From assembly GCA_947166625.1 (NCBI GenBank), contig CAMVEX010000012.1:1-64000 (forward strand): a DNA stretch of 64,000 nt, read 5' to 3'. The stretch's first letter is position 1, and each line of letters begins with the position of its first letter. The DNA comes from an uncultured Clostridia bacterium. Lineage in GTDB: Bacteria > Bacillota > Clostridia > Oscillospirales > Acutalibacteraceae. Shown here piece after piece: positions 16,988-25,224 of the stretch. The notes beneath the pieces are model-generated. The model worked only from the letters and a program-made list of their open reading frames with translations, made no database searches and was not told the origin of the DNA. A program made the position numbers and the translations under genes.

Positions 16988-19330
16988 TTACGCATTTGCC
17001 GTTTCGGATTTTTTCTTTTTTATGATAAAAATCAGCGATGTGAGCATAAGCGCAAGACCGCACGAGGTAAATATCGACGTACCGATCCCGCCGGTTTCGG
17101 GAAGCAGGCTGCCGGTCCTGTTTGAAATGCGTATCGTCTGCGCGGGGGTATCGGTAATATCCTGAACAACGGTCACGGAATAAACGCTCTGAGTCTTTCT
17201 GTATCCCGCAGGGGCTTTGATCTCTTCGAGATAATACACTCCGCAGGGAAGCGCCGGAGATTCTGCGGCGCCGTTTCCGTCCGTTTTAAGCACGAGATCT
17301 TCGTCTCCGGCTTTTACGGCGGCGGCGGTAACCGTTTTATCGCCGCATTTAAGGGAAACGGTCTGCGTATCGTTGATGCCTGCGGTACGGTAAACCTTAA
17401 ACTCCGCTCCTTCAAGCAGTTTTGATTCATCCCCTTCTTTATATTTGATGATCGAGAAGGTGCCGCTGACATTGTCGGGGATAGTAAGTTCGGGAATATC
17501 ATCGGGTGGGGTCACGGGTTTATTCTTGGGATAAACGGAAACTATATCGGTAAATTGATCCTGCGTATTCTCGACAGGCATCGGGATCGTGATATAAAAC
17601 GGAGGAGCCGCCTCTTCAACCTTTGAAGGATCATAGACCTCTTTGACAAGATATTTACCGTTTTCAAGTGACAGCGCGGCATAGCCCGTATCATCGGTAA
17701 CGGCGGTGCCTGCCTTGTTTGCCTCAACGGCATAGGTATCTACATCCTGCTGTGAAGGCTCATCGCCCGACGCGCCGTCTGCTCTGAATACATCAAACGA
17801 AATTCCGGAGATCGGAAGCCCGTCGTCAGCGGAGCTCTTGAAAATTCTCAAGCCTTTTTCTACATCATTATTGAATACGAATTGCTGTTTTGCTCTGATC
17901 CTGACGGGGCCTTCGGTAACACCGACAAGCGACTGTGAAGCTTCTTTGCCGCCCTCCGGCTCATAGAGATAAACACCCTTTGCCACATTTTGAATGCCCT
18001 TTGTCTCGACCGTTACGGTATCACCCGCTTTGGCGTTGACGGTCATGGGATACCTGCTCTTGGTATCGGCGCTGACGGTGAATGAATCGGTAGTGACAAA
18101 ATTACCCTCTCCGTCATCGTGACCGCTTTTTACGACGATTTCAATATCGTCATCTGATTCAAGCTTGCCGTTAAGGGTAACATACATTCCGACCTCATAA
18201 GTATCGGACGATCCCTGAGCAAGCTCCGCTCGAGTGACCTCGACATTTGAGATAATAAGCTGCTCTTCGGTCGCTTCTTCGCCGTCAAGATTAAAGAGGA
18301 AATAAACAAGATTATTCACCTTATAGGCGGAATCATCGCTGTATGATCTGCGGTTTCTGGCGGTGCTCCACCAATCCCACAATTCATTTTTGTAATTATG
18401 GATGGGGGTCATAACTCTCTGGGTCTCAATATCAAGAGTGCCGCCGTAAAATACGGCATCTTCGATCCTCTCTTTGCTCATATTGGAATATGCCCAGATC
18501 GCCATCTGAACGCCGCAGATAATATCGCTTCTGTTAAGCGAATCAACAAAATCCGGGTCAAGACCTTTTGCCTTGAGACCCGCTTTCATCTCGTCGATCG
18601 ACACAAACGGATATGAATTCTCAACGATGGCGCGGATATGCTTCGCGGCGGCATTGCTGTAATGGGAGCCGTCTTCAAGATTGAGGAGCTTATAATGAGT
18701 GCCGTCAACGGGCATAACCTCAAGATCGCAGCAATAGGTCAGATCGTAGTTATTGCCGCCGTAGCTATAGGGGCCGTCGGGAGTCCATGTATCGGAATCT
18801 CTTTCAGCGGTGTTTGTGACGACAATAGTGGCCGGCATATCAACGCTCGGCGAAAAATGCGAGCTCAGTTCATAGACGAGATTGCGCGGGAAAATAACTT
18901 CATAGCAATATTCGTCATATCTTCTGGTGATATTTTTGGTGATATTAAAATTATATTTGGTGGGAAGTTCGTCATTCAGCTTTGCGACAAGCTCCGCCGA
19001 TATCTGTGACTTCTGGGTATCGGTGAGCGCCTCATAAGCTTCTTTTGCCTCACGGCGGGCTGCGAACATATCGGCAACATAGCTCTCATATCCGTTTCTC
19101 GCAGAAGTATGCTCGGCAACCATATCGGGATTTGAAGCATCCCAGTGGCCTGAAACGGTAAAGGTCGCCCTCTTGCTCTGCATCTGCTCAAGGGTATCTA
19201 TCGCCTCAAGCTTTGAGATAACATCCTCAACAGAGTTATCATCCGCCGTAAACGCAGTCGGTACGGCGGCGCAGACAAAAATAAGCGCGGCAATGAAAGC
19301 CGCAAAAACTCTCATACACAGTTTTTTCAT
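16988..19330 (-). CDS. Sortase-anchored thioester-domain adhesin with SpaA/Cna_B repeats
   Basis: A 780-aa cell-wall surface protein. Signal peptide, residues 1-29. A thioester (TED) domain follows: TYCCDLE places Cys200 in the Y-C-x-D context, and VQMAIW supplies Gln275, the pair that forms an internal Cys-Gln thioester able to bind host amines covalently. A central Ig-like stretch leads to two SpaA/Cna_B-type domains (about 490-600 and 630-730; second one ends YYLEEIKAPAGY, whose Glu is the usual isopeptide catalyst). The C-terminus has the sorting signal LPETGG (743-748), a hydrophobic helix and KKKK. It is monocistronic with its own promoter and terminator. No sortase gene is in the window. 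Confidence 0.9.
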   Translation of the reverse strand: MKKLCMRVFAAFIAALIFVCAAVPTAFTADDNSVEDVISKLEAIDTLEQMQSKRATFTVSGHWDASNPDMVAEHTSARNGYESYVADMFAARREAKEAYEALTDTQKSQISAELVAKLNDELPTKYNFNITKNITRRYDEYCYEVIFPRNLVYELSSHFSPSVDMPATIVVTNTAERDSDTWTPDGPYSYGGNNYDLTYCCDLEVMPVDGTHYKLLNLEDGSHYSNAAAKHIRAIVENSYPFVSIDEMKAGLKAKGLDPDFVDSLNRSDIICGVQMAIWAYSNMSKERIEDAVFYGGTLDIETQRVMTPIHNYKNELWDWWSTARNRRSYSDDSAYKVNNLVYFLFNLDGEEATEEQLIISNVEVTRAELAQGSSDTYEVGMYVTLNGKLESDDDIEIVVKSGHDDGEGNFVTTDSFTVSADTKSRYPMTVNAKAGDTVTVETKGIQNVAKGVYLYEPEGGKEASQSLVGVTEGPVRIRAKQQFVFNNDVEKGLRIFKSSADDGLPISGISFDVFRADGASGDEPSQQDVDTYAVEANKAGTAVTDDTGYAALSLENGKYLVKEVYDPSKVEEAAPPFYITIPMPVENTQDQFTDIVSVYPKNKPVTPPDDIPELTIPDNVSGTFSIIKYKEGDESKLLEGAEFKVYRTAGINDTQTVSLKCGDKTVTAAAVKAGDEDLVLKTDGNGAAESPALPCGVYYLEEIKAPAGYRKTQSVYSVTVVQDITDTPAQTIRISNRTGSLLPETGGIGTSIFTSCGLALMLTSLIFIIKKKKSETANA

Positions 19331-19383
19331 CGGGTATCCTCCGTATTTTGGATATACTTTTTATCTTACATCATACAAAAAAT

Positions 19384-19412
19384 ATTATATTCTGAATTCA
19401 CAATTAAATCAA
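19384..19412 (-). promoter_or_regulatory. Sigma-A promoter of the adhesin gene
   Basis: Minus strand TTGATT (19412-19407), 17 bp, TATAAT (19389-19384), giving a leader of about 45 nt before the ATG at 19330, which has GGAGG upstream. Confidence 0.65.
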
Positions 19413-19472
19413 CGGTAATACTGCACAATAAATCAGCCGCGGAATAACGATTTGATAACGATATTGTGACAG

Positions 19473-19507
19473 TAAAAAAGCTTACGGAGCCGAAATGCTC
19501 CGTAAGC
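19473..19507 (-). terminator. Terminator of the thioesterase-ior-paaK-lipoprotein operon
   Basis: Perfect stem GCTTACGGAGC/GCTCCGTAAGC (19507-19497 with 19490-19480), then TTTTTT on the minus strand, 18 nt after the lipoprotein stop. Confidence 0.92.
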
Positions 19508-19524
19508 CGGGAAAATATATTTGA

Positions 19525-20511
19525 TCAGGAAGCCAATGTAAAGTTTTGGGTGAAATAATAATCTTCATAACCCGAATCTTTATAATCCTCGTGCCAGTCG
19601 TCAAGGAAGGGCTTGAGATTGGGGACATCATCGGCATTTTTGCCCATATATGTTAACGAAATATTTAATTTTTCCGAAACAACGGAAGATTTATCGGGAT
19701 CGGAATACTCTTTATAGCTGACGATCGTAAAGCCGTATGCGGTCGTGGTCTCGCCGTCATCCGCCGTAAGCTTGCCCTGATCGTTAAATGAAAGCTTATA
19801 GATCTTACCGCCGGCATTCATACCGTTATCGTCAACGGTCACATCGCCTTTTTCGCTGCTCCAAACACCGTAAAGTGATCTTAAATCCATCGGATTTGCC
19901 GAGACGGAAGCGGCGGCGCTTCCGGAATTATCGGCGCGGTATAAAATCTGAAGGGCGGCGGAATAGGATGTGCCCATACCTTCGGCGCTCTCAACGGACA
20001 TCATATACAAAACGTCGCCGTCGATCAAATATGAATCGTAGGCAAGGGTCGGAGTAAATTCTTCGGTACCGTCCTCATTATGAGTTACGGTTTCCGTTTC
20101 AACGCAGAGGACAGAAAAACCGTCATTTTTGAGGCAGGTATATTTAATCTCATTGTCAAAAACGCTGCCGTAATAATCGGTTTTTGTTTTGAGAACACCG
20201 TCTGAGCCGAAATCATACCGTGTTTTTGAATCGGCAGAGAGCCATAAACCTGCAAGGTCCGAATCGAGTTCGCCATCCGTAACATCGACAAATTCATTAT
20301 ATTTGTCAACGAGCCCGAGGTCTTTCTCGGTGTTATCAAGCTTATTTATAAGCTCCTTATAATCAATTATCTGAGGCTGCTGTGTTTCTGTAACATCGTT
20401 TTCGGTCCGATCGTTTTCATCTGCTTTGCCGCCGCATGAAACGAGCGAAAACAGGATGGCGAGCGAGCAGATAAGCGAAACGACTGTAATAAAACATTTT
20501 TTCATAAACAT
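19525..20511 (-). CDS. Lipoprotein of unknown function
   Basis: A ~328-aa predicted lipoprotein that I cannot assign. The signal peptide MFMKKCFITVVSLICS ends in the lipobox LVSC; then comes an acidic, Asn/Thr-rich linker. The rest shows two similar beta-rich segments: LAGLWLSADSKTRYDFGSDG and later LYGVWSSEKGDVTVDDNG, each a G-x-W opening followed by a strand-rich stretch, suggesting a duplicated lipocalin-like or DUF5640-like module that reports on small molecules or peptides. Start is one of several close ATGs (20505, 20511, 20517). The gene begins 20 bp past paaK and is the last gene of that operon. Confidence 0.6.
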   Translation of the reverse strand: MFMKKCFITVVSLICSLAILFSLVSCGGKADENDRTENDVTETQQPQIIDYKELINKLDNTEKDLGLVDKYNEFVDVTDGELDSDLAGLWLSADSKTRYDFGSDGVLKTKTDYYGSVFDNEIKYTCLKNDGFSVLCVETETVTHNEDGTEEFTPTLAYDSYLIDGDVLYMMSVESAEGMGTSYSAALQILYRADNSGSAAASVSANPMDLRSLYGVWSSEKGDVTVDDNGMNAGGKIYKLSFNDQGKLTADDGETTTAYGFTIVSYKEYSDPDKSSVVSEKLNISLTYMGKNADDVPNLKPFLDDWHEDYKDSGYEDYYFTQNFTLAS

Positions 20512-20531
20512 AATCATCCATTTCTTGAGGC

Positions 20532-21773
20532 TCAATCGCCTCTGTGATCGAATACGCGCTGAGTTTTCTTTTCGGATCGCGGAAGAGTATTTAGAGATAC
20601 GACCGCGACATTCGGGGTGACATTGAGTCTTGATTTGAACAGGGCTTTTATGGTATCCGCAGTGGCGGAGAAATCAACTCTGCCGTCCGCTTCGACGGTA
20701 AGCATGATTATATCTCTGTTTTTTGATTCGTCATGGGCTATATCTATCTTATATTCGCTTGAAACGCCGTCAACAGTGCCGAGGATCTCCTCGACCTGGC
20801 TCGGGAACATATTCACGCCGTGAACCTTGAACATATCGTCGCTTCTGCCCTTGATGGTATCAAGCCTCGGATATTCTCTGCCGCAGGGGCATTTGCCGGG
20901 GATTATCCTCGAAAGATCGTGGGTCCTGAATCTGATAAGCGGGGCGCCCTCTTTTACAAGAGTTGTAATAACGATCTCGCCCTCCTCGCCGTCGGGAAGA
21001 ACTTCGCCGGTCACTGGGTCTATGGTCTCGGTATAGAGGAAATCATCAAAAATATGCATACCCGTCTGCTCGGAGCAGTTGATACCGATACCGGGGCCGT
21101 ATATTTCGGTAAGGCCGTAGATATCATAGAGCTCGATACCAAGCTCTCTTGCGATATAATTTCTCTTCGCGTCGCTCCAGCGCTCCGAGCCGATAACGCC
21201 TTTTTTGAGTTTGATCTTATCTTTGATGCCTCGTTTATTTATTTCTTCGGCAAGAAGAAGAGCATAAGATGAGGTGGCGCACAAAACGGTCGAGCCGAGA
21301 TCCATCATCATCTGAAGCTGTTTTTCGGTATTACCGGGGCCCATGGGAATAGCCATTGCCCCGAGCTTTTCACAGCCTGCCTGGAAGCCTATGCCGGCAG
21401 TCCAGAGGCCGTAACCGGGTGTGATATGAATTCTGTCTTTTTTGGTGATGCCCGCAATTTCATAACATCTCGCGAACATCTCCGCCCAGTCTTCAACATC
21501 CTTGGAGGTGTAAGGGATAATAACGGGTTTTCCCGTTGTGCCCGAGGACGAGTGGATTCTGACGATGTCTTCATCGGGAGCTGCTTGAATGCCGAGAGGA
21601 TAGGCGTTTCTCAAATCAGCCTTATCGGTAAAGGGGATCTTTTCAAAATCTTCGGGAGTTTCAACGCCGGTAATTCCGGCTTTTTTATAGATCTCGCTGT
21701 AATAATTGCCGCTTGCAATGATTCTCTTTATCTGCCTGTCAACAAGTTTTAACTGTTTATCATTGATTTTCAT
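20532..21773 (-). CDS. paaK: Phenylacetate--CoA ligase
   Basis: A 413-aa adenylate-forming ligase that makes aryl-acetyl-CoA from phenylacetate-type acids, CoA and ATP. The P-loop-like motif HSSSGTTGKPVIIPYT (about residues 73-88), the TPGYGLWTAGIGF segment, the DIYGLTEIYGPG motif and the C-terminal PRLDTIKGRSDDMFKVHGVN are those of PaaK. No membrane segment. ATG at 21773 has GGAG upstream. It follows iorB by 11 bp, so with iorAB and the PaaI-type thioesterase it would handle aryl-acetyl-CoA made from aromatic amino acids, either conserving energy in the reverse direction or activating the acids. Confidence 0.93.
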   Translation of the reverse strand: MKINDKQLKLVDRQIKRIIASGNYYSEIYKKAGITGVETPEDFEKIPFTDKADLRNAYPLGIQAAPDEDIVRIHSSSGTTGKPVIIPYTSKDVEDWAEMFARCYEIAGITKKDRIHITPGYGLWTAGIGFQAGCEKLGAMAIPMGPGNTEKQLQMMMDLGSTVLCATSSYALLLAEEINKRGIKDKIKLKKGVIGSERWSDAKRNYIARELGIELYDIYGLTEIYGPGIGINCSEQTGMHIFDDFLYTETIDPVTGEVLPDGEEGEIVITTLVKEGAPLIRFRTHDLSRIIPGKCPCGREYPRLDTIKGRSDDMFKVHGVNMFPSQVEEILGTVDGVSSEYKIDIAHDESKNRDIIMLTVEADGRVDFSATADTIKALFKSRLNVTPNVAVVSLNTLPRSEKKTQRVFDHRGD

Positions 21774-21784
21774 TGTTTATCTCC

Positions 21785-22378
21785 TCATTTCCCTGCGTTT
21801 TGACCTGCCTCATACCCTGCGGTAAACGCTTTTATATTGGCTTCGACAAATTTTTCGGGCACGCGCTTTTTGATCTGTGAGAGCAGAGTATCTTTTGATA
21901 TACCGAGCTTTTCGCTTCCGGCGGCAACACCGAGCATAATGATATTAAAGAATTTTTCGGAGCCGAATGGCTTACAGATCTCTCTGCTGTTTACAAAAAT
22001 ACAATCCCGTTTTTTTTCAAGATATTCTGTCATAACCGCGCTCTCATATCCGCTCGGGGAGAGCGACTCCGTAACGGGTTTGGTAGGAGCGGTATTAACT
22101 ACGGCGACGCCGCTTTTATCAAGATATTTAAGATTTCTGACGGCTTCGGCAGGCTCAAAGGCGAGCATTATTTCTGCGCTGTAAAACGGTATCAACGGAG
22201 AACGGGCTTCGCCGCCGATACGAACATGGCTCGTTACGCTGCCGCCGCGCTGAGCCATACCGATGGTTTCGGCGGAGTGGACGGTGTTGCCCTCCTGCAT
22301 AGCCGAGGCGGCAAGTATTTTGGAGGCGAGCACGGTACCCTGCCCTCCTACGCCGCATATAATGATGTCTTTATTCAC
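21785..22378 (-). CDS. iorB: Indolepyruvate:ferredoxin oxidoreductase beta subunit
   Basis: A 197-aa gamma-type 2-oxoacid oxidoreductase subunit. It starts with IIICGVGGQGTVLASKIL and has the conserved IGMAQRGGSVTSHVRIG. I set the start at a GTG (22378), because a perfect GGAGGTG ribosome site is 7 bp upstream and the fold begins there; the open frame upstream to 22480 lies inside iorA in another frame. It overlaps iorA by 8 bp. With IorA it oxidises aryl pyruvates, from transaminated Trp, Phe or Tyr, to aryl-acetyl-CoA and reduced ferredoxin. Confidence 0.93.
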   Translation of the reverse strand: MNKDIIICGVGGQGTVLASKILAASAMQEGNTVHSAETIGMAQRGGSVTSHVRIGGEARSPLIPFYSAEIMLAFEPAEAVRNLKYLDKSGVAVVNTAPTKPVTESLSPSGYESAVMTEYLEKKRDCIFVNSREICKPFGSEKFFNIIMLGVAAGSEKLGISKDTLLSQIKKRVPEKFVEANIKAFTAGYEAGQNAGK

Positions 22379-24164
22379 TTTTCGCACCTCCGATGGCGCC
22401 GACCGGGCAGATTTCACCGCAAAGTCCGCATCCCGTACACAGATTTGAGTCAATGACAACACTATTCTCAGCCGCAACAAGAGCGGGGCAGCCTATTTCG
22501 CGGATACATTTTTTGCATTTTATGCATTTTTCATTATCAATAAGGCATTTGCCCTGAGGCTTTGAAACGGCGATGCAGGGTGATTTGAAAATTACGGCTC
22601 TGACTCCGCTTTCATCCACCGCCTTTTTAACGGCTTCGACAGCCCTTGAATGATCGAGCGGATCAACGGTAACAACGCTCTTAACTCCGATACCCTCAAA
22701 CACCTTCGCAATATCGACCTTATCGACAAAATTGCCCATCATATTAAGACCCGTTCCGGGGTGGGGCTGATTGCCCGTCATTGCGGTGGTAGAATTATCA
22801 AGCACACAGATAATTATATCGGCTTCGTTATAGACTGCGTTGACAACGCCGGTCATACCGGAAGCAAAGAAGGTTGAATCACCGATAAAGCCGAAGCAAA
22901 CCGCATCATCGTGAGTATAGCTGAAGCCCTGCGCCATCGTGACGCCGGCGCCCATACAAAGGCAGGTATCGACCATATCGAGAGGCATTGCGTTGCCGAG
23001 AGTATAGCATCCGATGTCTCCGCAGAAAAACGCCTTTTTGCCTTTAACTGCCTGTTTGACGGCATAGAACGACGCTCTGTGGGGGCAGCCCGCGCACAAT
23101 ACCGGAGGCCTGACGGGAAGATCGGGCATATCCGAATCGGCTTCGTCAGTGTCGGAGGATTTACCGAGAAATGCGTTTATTACGGTTTCGGAAAGTTCCG
23201 CGCTGTTTTCGCCGTTATGAGGCACGCTTCCGTCAAGCTTACCCGATACTTTGATATCAAGATGATATTTACCCGCAATTCTCAAAACCTGCTCCTCGAT
23301 ATAGGGGCTGAGCTCCTCGACGCATAAAATCTCTTTTACGCCGTCAAGCGAATCCAAAAGGAATTTTTCGGGGAAAGGAAACGCGGTAGCGATTCTGATA
23401 AGCTTGACGCCGGACGAATTTTTAAGGCACTCGCCGACATAAGAGAAGCTGACGCCCGAGGTGATGACCGCCTTCTCTCCCCCGCCCGAAACGCTGTTGA
23501 ACTCATAAGCGGAAAAATCATCGGATATTTCTTTATTACGCTCCTCGATCTTACCGTGATTGATATAGGAAAGGCGCGGGAAGATGACCCACTTCTTTGA
23601 ATCCTTAATGAATCCCTCATATTTTACGGGCGAAAATGAATCGGGAACATCTATCGAAGCATAGGCGTGACATACCCTGGTAGTAGGTCTGAATAAAACG
23701 GGAGTATGGTATTTTTCGGAATAATCAAATGCGTCGCCGATCATGGCGAAGGCTTCCTCGGGGGTTGACGGATCAAATACGGGGATCCTGCAAAAATCGG
23801 CGTATCTTCTCGTATCCTGCTCTGTCTGGGAGGAAATGGGTCCCGGATCATCGGCGCTGACAATGACAAGGCCGCCCTTAACGCCGACATAGGCTGCGGA
23901 CATAAGCGGATCGGACGCGACATTGAGCCCCATCTGTTTCATCGTCACAAGCGCTCTCGCGCCGCTGTAAGCCGCGGCAACGGCAACCTCAAGAGCCGCC
24001 TTTTCATTGACGGACCACTCAAGATGCACGCCTTCGTGAGGATATTTTGAAACAGTTTCGATAATTTCGGAGGATGGAGTGCCCGGATAGCCCGCGACGA
24101 GATTTACGCCCGCGGCAAGAGCGCCCAGAGCTATCGCTCCGTTTCCCATAACATATTCTTTCAT
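22371..24164 (-). CDS. iorA: Indolepyruvate:ferredoxin oxidoreductase alpha subunit
   Basis: A 597-aa thiamine-diphosphate and Fe-S enzyme subunit. N-terminal pyrimidine-binding domain: GNGAIALGALAAGVNLVAGY, then PGTPSSEII. TPP-binding domain: CAGCPHRASFYAV, then FCGDIGCYTLGNAMPL and FGFIGDSTFFASGM. The C-terminus has two 4Fe-4S sites, CIKCKKCIREIGCPAL and CTGCGLCGEICPVGAIG. In the first cluster the C-x2-C-x2-C spacing is followed by a wider gap to the fourth Cys, as is usual in IorA. GAGGTG precedes the ATG. It is followed directly by iorB and preceded by a PaaI-type thioesterase gene 29 bp upstream. Confidence 0.95.
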   Translation of the reverse strand: MKEYVMGNGAIALGALAAGVNLVAGYPGTPSSEIIETVSKYPHEGVHLEWSVNEKAALEVAVAAAYSGARALVTMKQMGLNVASDPLMSAAYVGVKGGLVIVSADDPGPISSQTEQDTRRYADFCRIPVFDPSTPEEAFAMIGDAFDYSEKYHTPVLFRPTTRVCHAYASIDVPDSFSPVKYEGFIKDSKKWVIFPRLSYINHGKIEERNKEISDDFSAYEFNSVSGGGEKAVITSGVSFSYVGECLKNSSGVKLIRIATAFPFPEKFLLDSLDGVKEILCVEELSPYIEEQVLRIAGKYHLDIKVSGKLDGSVPHNGENSAELSETVINAFLGKSSDTDEADSDMPDLPVRPPVLCAGCPHRASFYAVKQAVKGKKAFFCGDIGCYTLGNAMPLDMVDTCLCMGAGVTMAQGFSYTHDDAVCFGFIGDSTFFASGMTGVVNAVYNEADIIICVLDNSTTAMTGNQPHPGTGLNMMGNFVDKVDIAKVFEGIGVKSVVTVDPLDHSRAVEAVKKAVDESGVRAVIFKSPCIAVSKPQGKCLIDNEKCIKCKKCIREIGCPALVAAENSVVIDSNLCTGCGLCGEICPVGAIGGAKSE

Positions 24165-24193
24165 TTACTCACCTCAAAGGTCGATTGGATTTA

Positions 24194-24583
24194 TCAGATG
24201 CGGATACCGTTAGTTAAAACGGTTGCGACAAGATTACCCGCACCGTCTGAGACGGTAATTTCATAAAAACAGGCTTTTTTGCCGCTTTTGAGGCATTTGC
24301 TCACGGCGACAAGCCGTTTATCCTTTGGCATACCGATATAATTTATCGTGCTTGAAACGGTGACGGTAAGCTGCCCCGGAGCATTGGTCGAGACGGCAAA
24401 AGTAAAATCAGCGAGGGTAAATATCGCGCCGCCCATAACGCTGCCGTGAGCCGCGACATCATCATCGGTAATTTCAAATGAACAGACGGCGCAGCCTTCG
24501 CCCACCTCGTCGATGGTGATGCCGGTTTTATAAGTCGCAAATCTGTCCGCAGCAAAAAATTCTCTGGTTTCTTTAAGATTCAT
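24194..24583 (-). CDS. PaaI-family hotdog thioesterase
   Basis: A 129-aa hotdog-fold acyl-CoA thioesterase. The diagnostic stretch is DDVAAHGSVMGGAIFTLAD (HG and catalytic Asp), followed by the SSTINYIGMPKDKRLVAVSK strand pair. PaaI members hydrolyse aryl-acetyl-CoA esters. As first gene of the ior-paaK operon, the natural substrate would be phenylacetyl- or indoleacetyl-CoA (inference). It could serve as a safety valve that frees CoA when PaaK is saturated. Confidence 0.88.
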   Translation of the reverse strand: MNLKETREFFAADRFATYKTGITIDEVGEGCAVCSFEITDDDVAAHGSVMGGAIFTLADFTFAVSTNAPGQLTVTVSSTINYIGMPKDKRLVAVSKCLKSGKKACFYEITVSDGAGNLVATVLTNGIRI

Positions 24584-24691
24584 ATTATTTTCTCCGTATC
24601 CCTATGCCCGAAAACGGCACAAAAGTTACTGAAATTATACTCTTATTCAATAAAAAAATAAAGACTTTTTTGAAATAATTGAGAGAGCAAA

Positions 24692-24721
24692 GACAAAAGC
24701 CGCCCGGTAAATCCGAGCAGC
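24692..24721 (-). terminator. Terminator of the feo operon
   Basis: Minus-strand stem GCTGCTCGG/CCGGGCGGC (24721-24713 and 24707-24699), then TTTTGTCTTT. It ends the transcript of the HMA protein gene. Confidence 0.8.
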
Positions 24722-24742
24722 TTCTGTCAGAAGGATTGTTTA

Positions 24743-24994
24743 TCACTTAAAAAATCTGAATTTCTTTTTGGTTTCTTCCGAGATATCTGAAGATATTATC
24801 TTATATCCGGTTTTGTCGATGACTTCTTTAAGAGCCTCGAAATCAAGCGGAGATTCGGATAATATTTCCGTGATGCCTTTGGAATGAGAGGATGTGACTT
24901 TTTTAACTTTGAAATTATTCCTGACGGCGTCATTGATATGAGCCTCGCACATGGAGCACATCATACCGTCAATTTTCAAAACAGTCTTTGTCAT
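24743..24994 (-). CDS. HMA-domain metal-binding protein
   Basis: An 83-aa heavy-metal-associated domain: LKIDGMMCSMCEAHINDAV gives the MxCxxC ligand site at residues 11-14, then the usual beta-alpha-beta pattern. Such proteins carry copper or other soft metals, but this one is the last gene of an iron-uptake operon. The ATG at 24994 gives the standard domain start; the longer frame to 25051 overlaps the upstream gene. Its stop lies 18 nt before a terminator. Confidence 0.85.
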   Translation of the reverse strand: MTKTVLKIDGMMCSMCEAHINDAVRNNFKVKKVTSSHSKGITEILSESPLDFEALKEVIDKTGYKIISSDISEETKKKFRFFK

Positions 24995-24998
24995 ATTA

Positions 24999-25190
24999 TC
25001 ACTTACCTCCCTGAGTATTCTGAGAGGGGTGGCATTTGCCTGCCATTGCACAATGAGCGCAGTTATTGCCGCAGGTTGATTTACCCTTTCTCTTATCTTT
25101 TATCAGAGAGCGGATAACTCCGGCCACGATAAAAGCAAGCACAACGCACACGAGAATTGTTCCGAGATTGGCACTTAACCATTGAAGCAT
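24999..25190 (-). CDS. FeoB-associated Cys-rich membrane protein
   Basis: A 63-aa protein with one N-terminal transmembrane helix (about residues 8-28), a basic KDKRKGKST stretch and a Cys-rich tail CGNNCAHCAMAGKC. This matches the FeoB-associated family (PF12669), found after feoB in Firmicutes and thought to help ferrous-iron passage or membrane delivery; the precise role is unknown. It starts 34 bp after feoB. Confidence 0.92.
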   Translation of the reverse strand: MLQWLSANLGTILVCVVLAFIVAGVIRSLIKDKRKGKSTCGNNCAHCAMAGKCHPSQNTQGGK

Positions 25191-25224
25191 TATTATCCGC
25201 CCCTTTCTTTAAGTCAAATTATCA

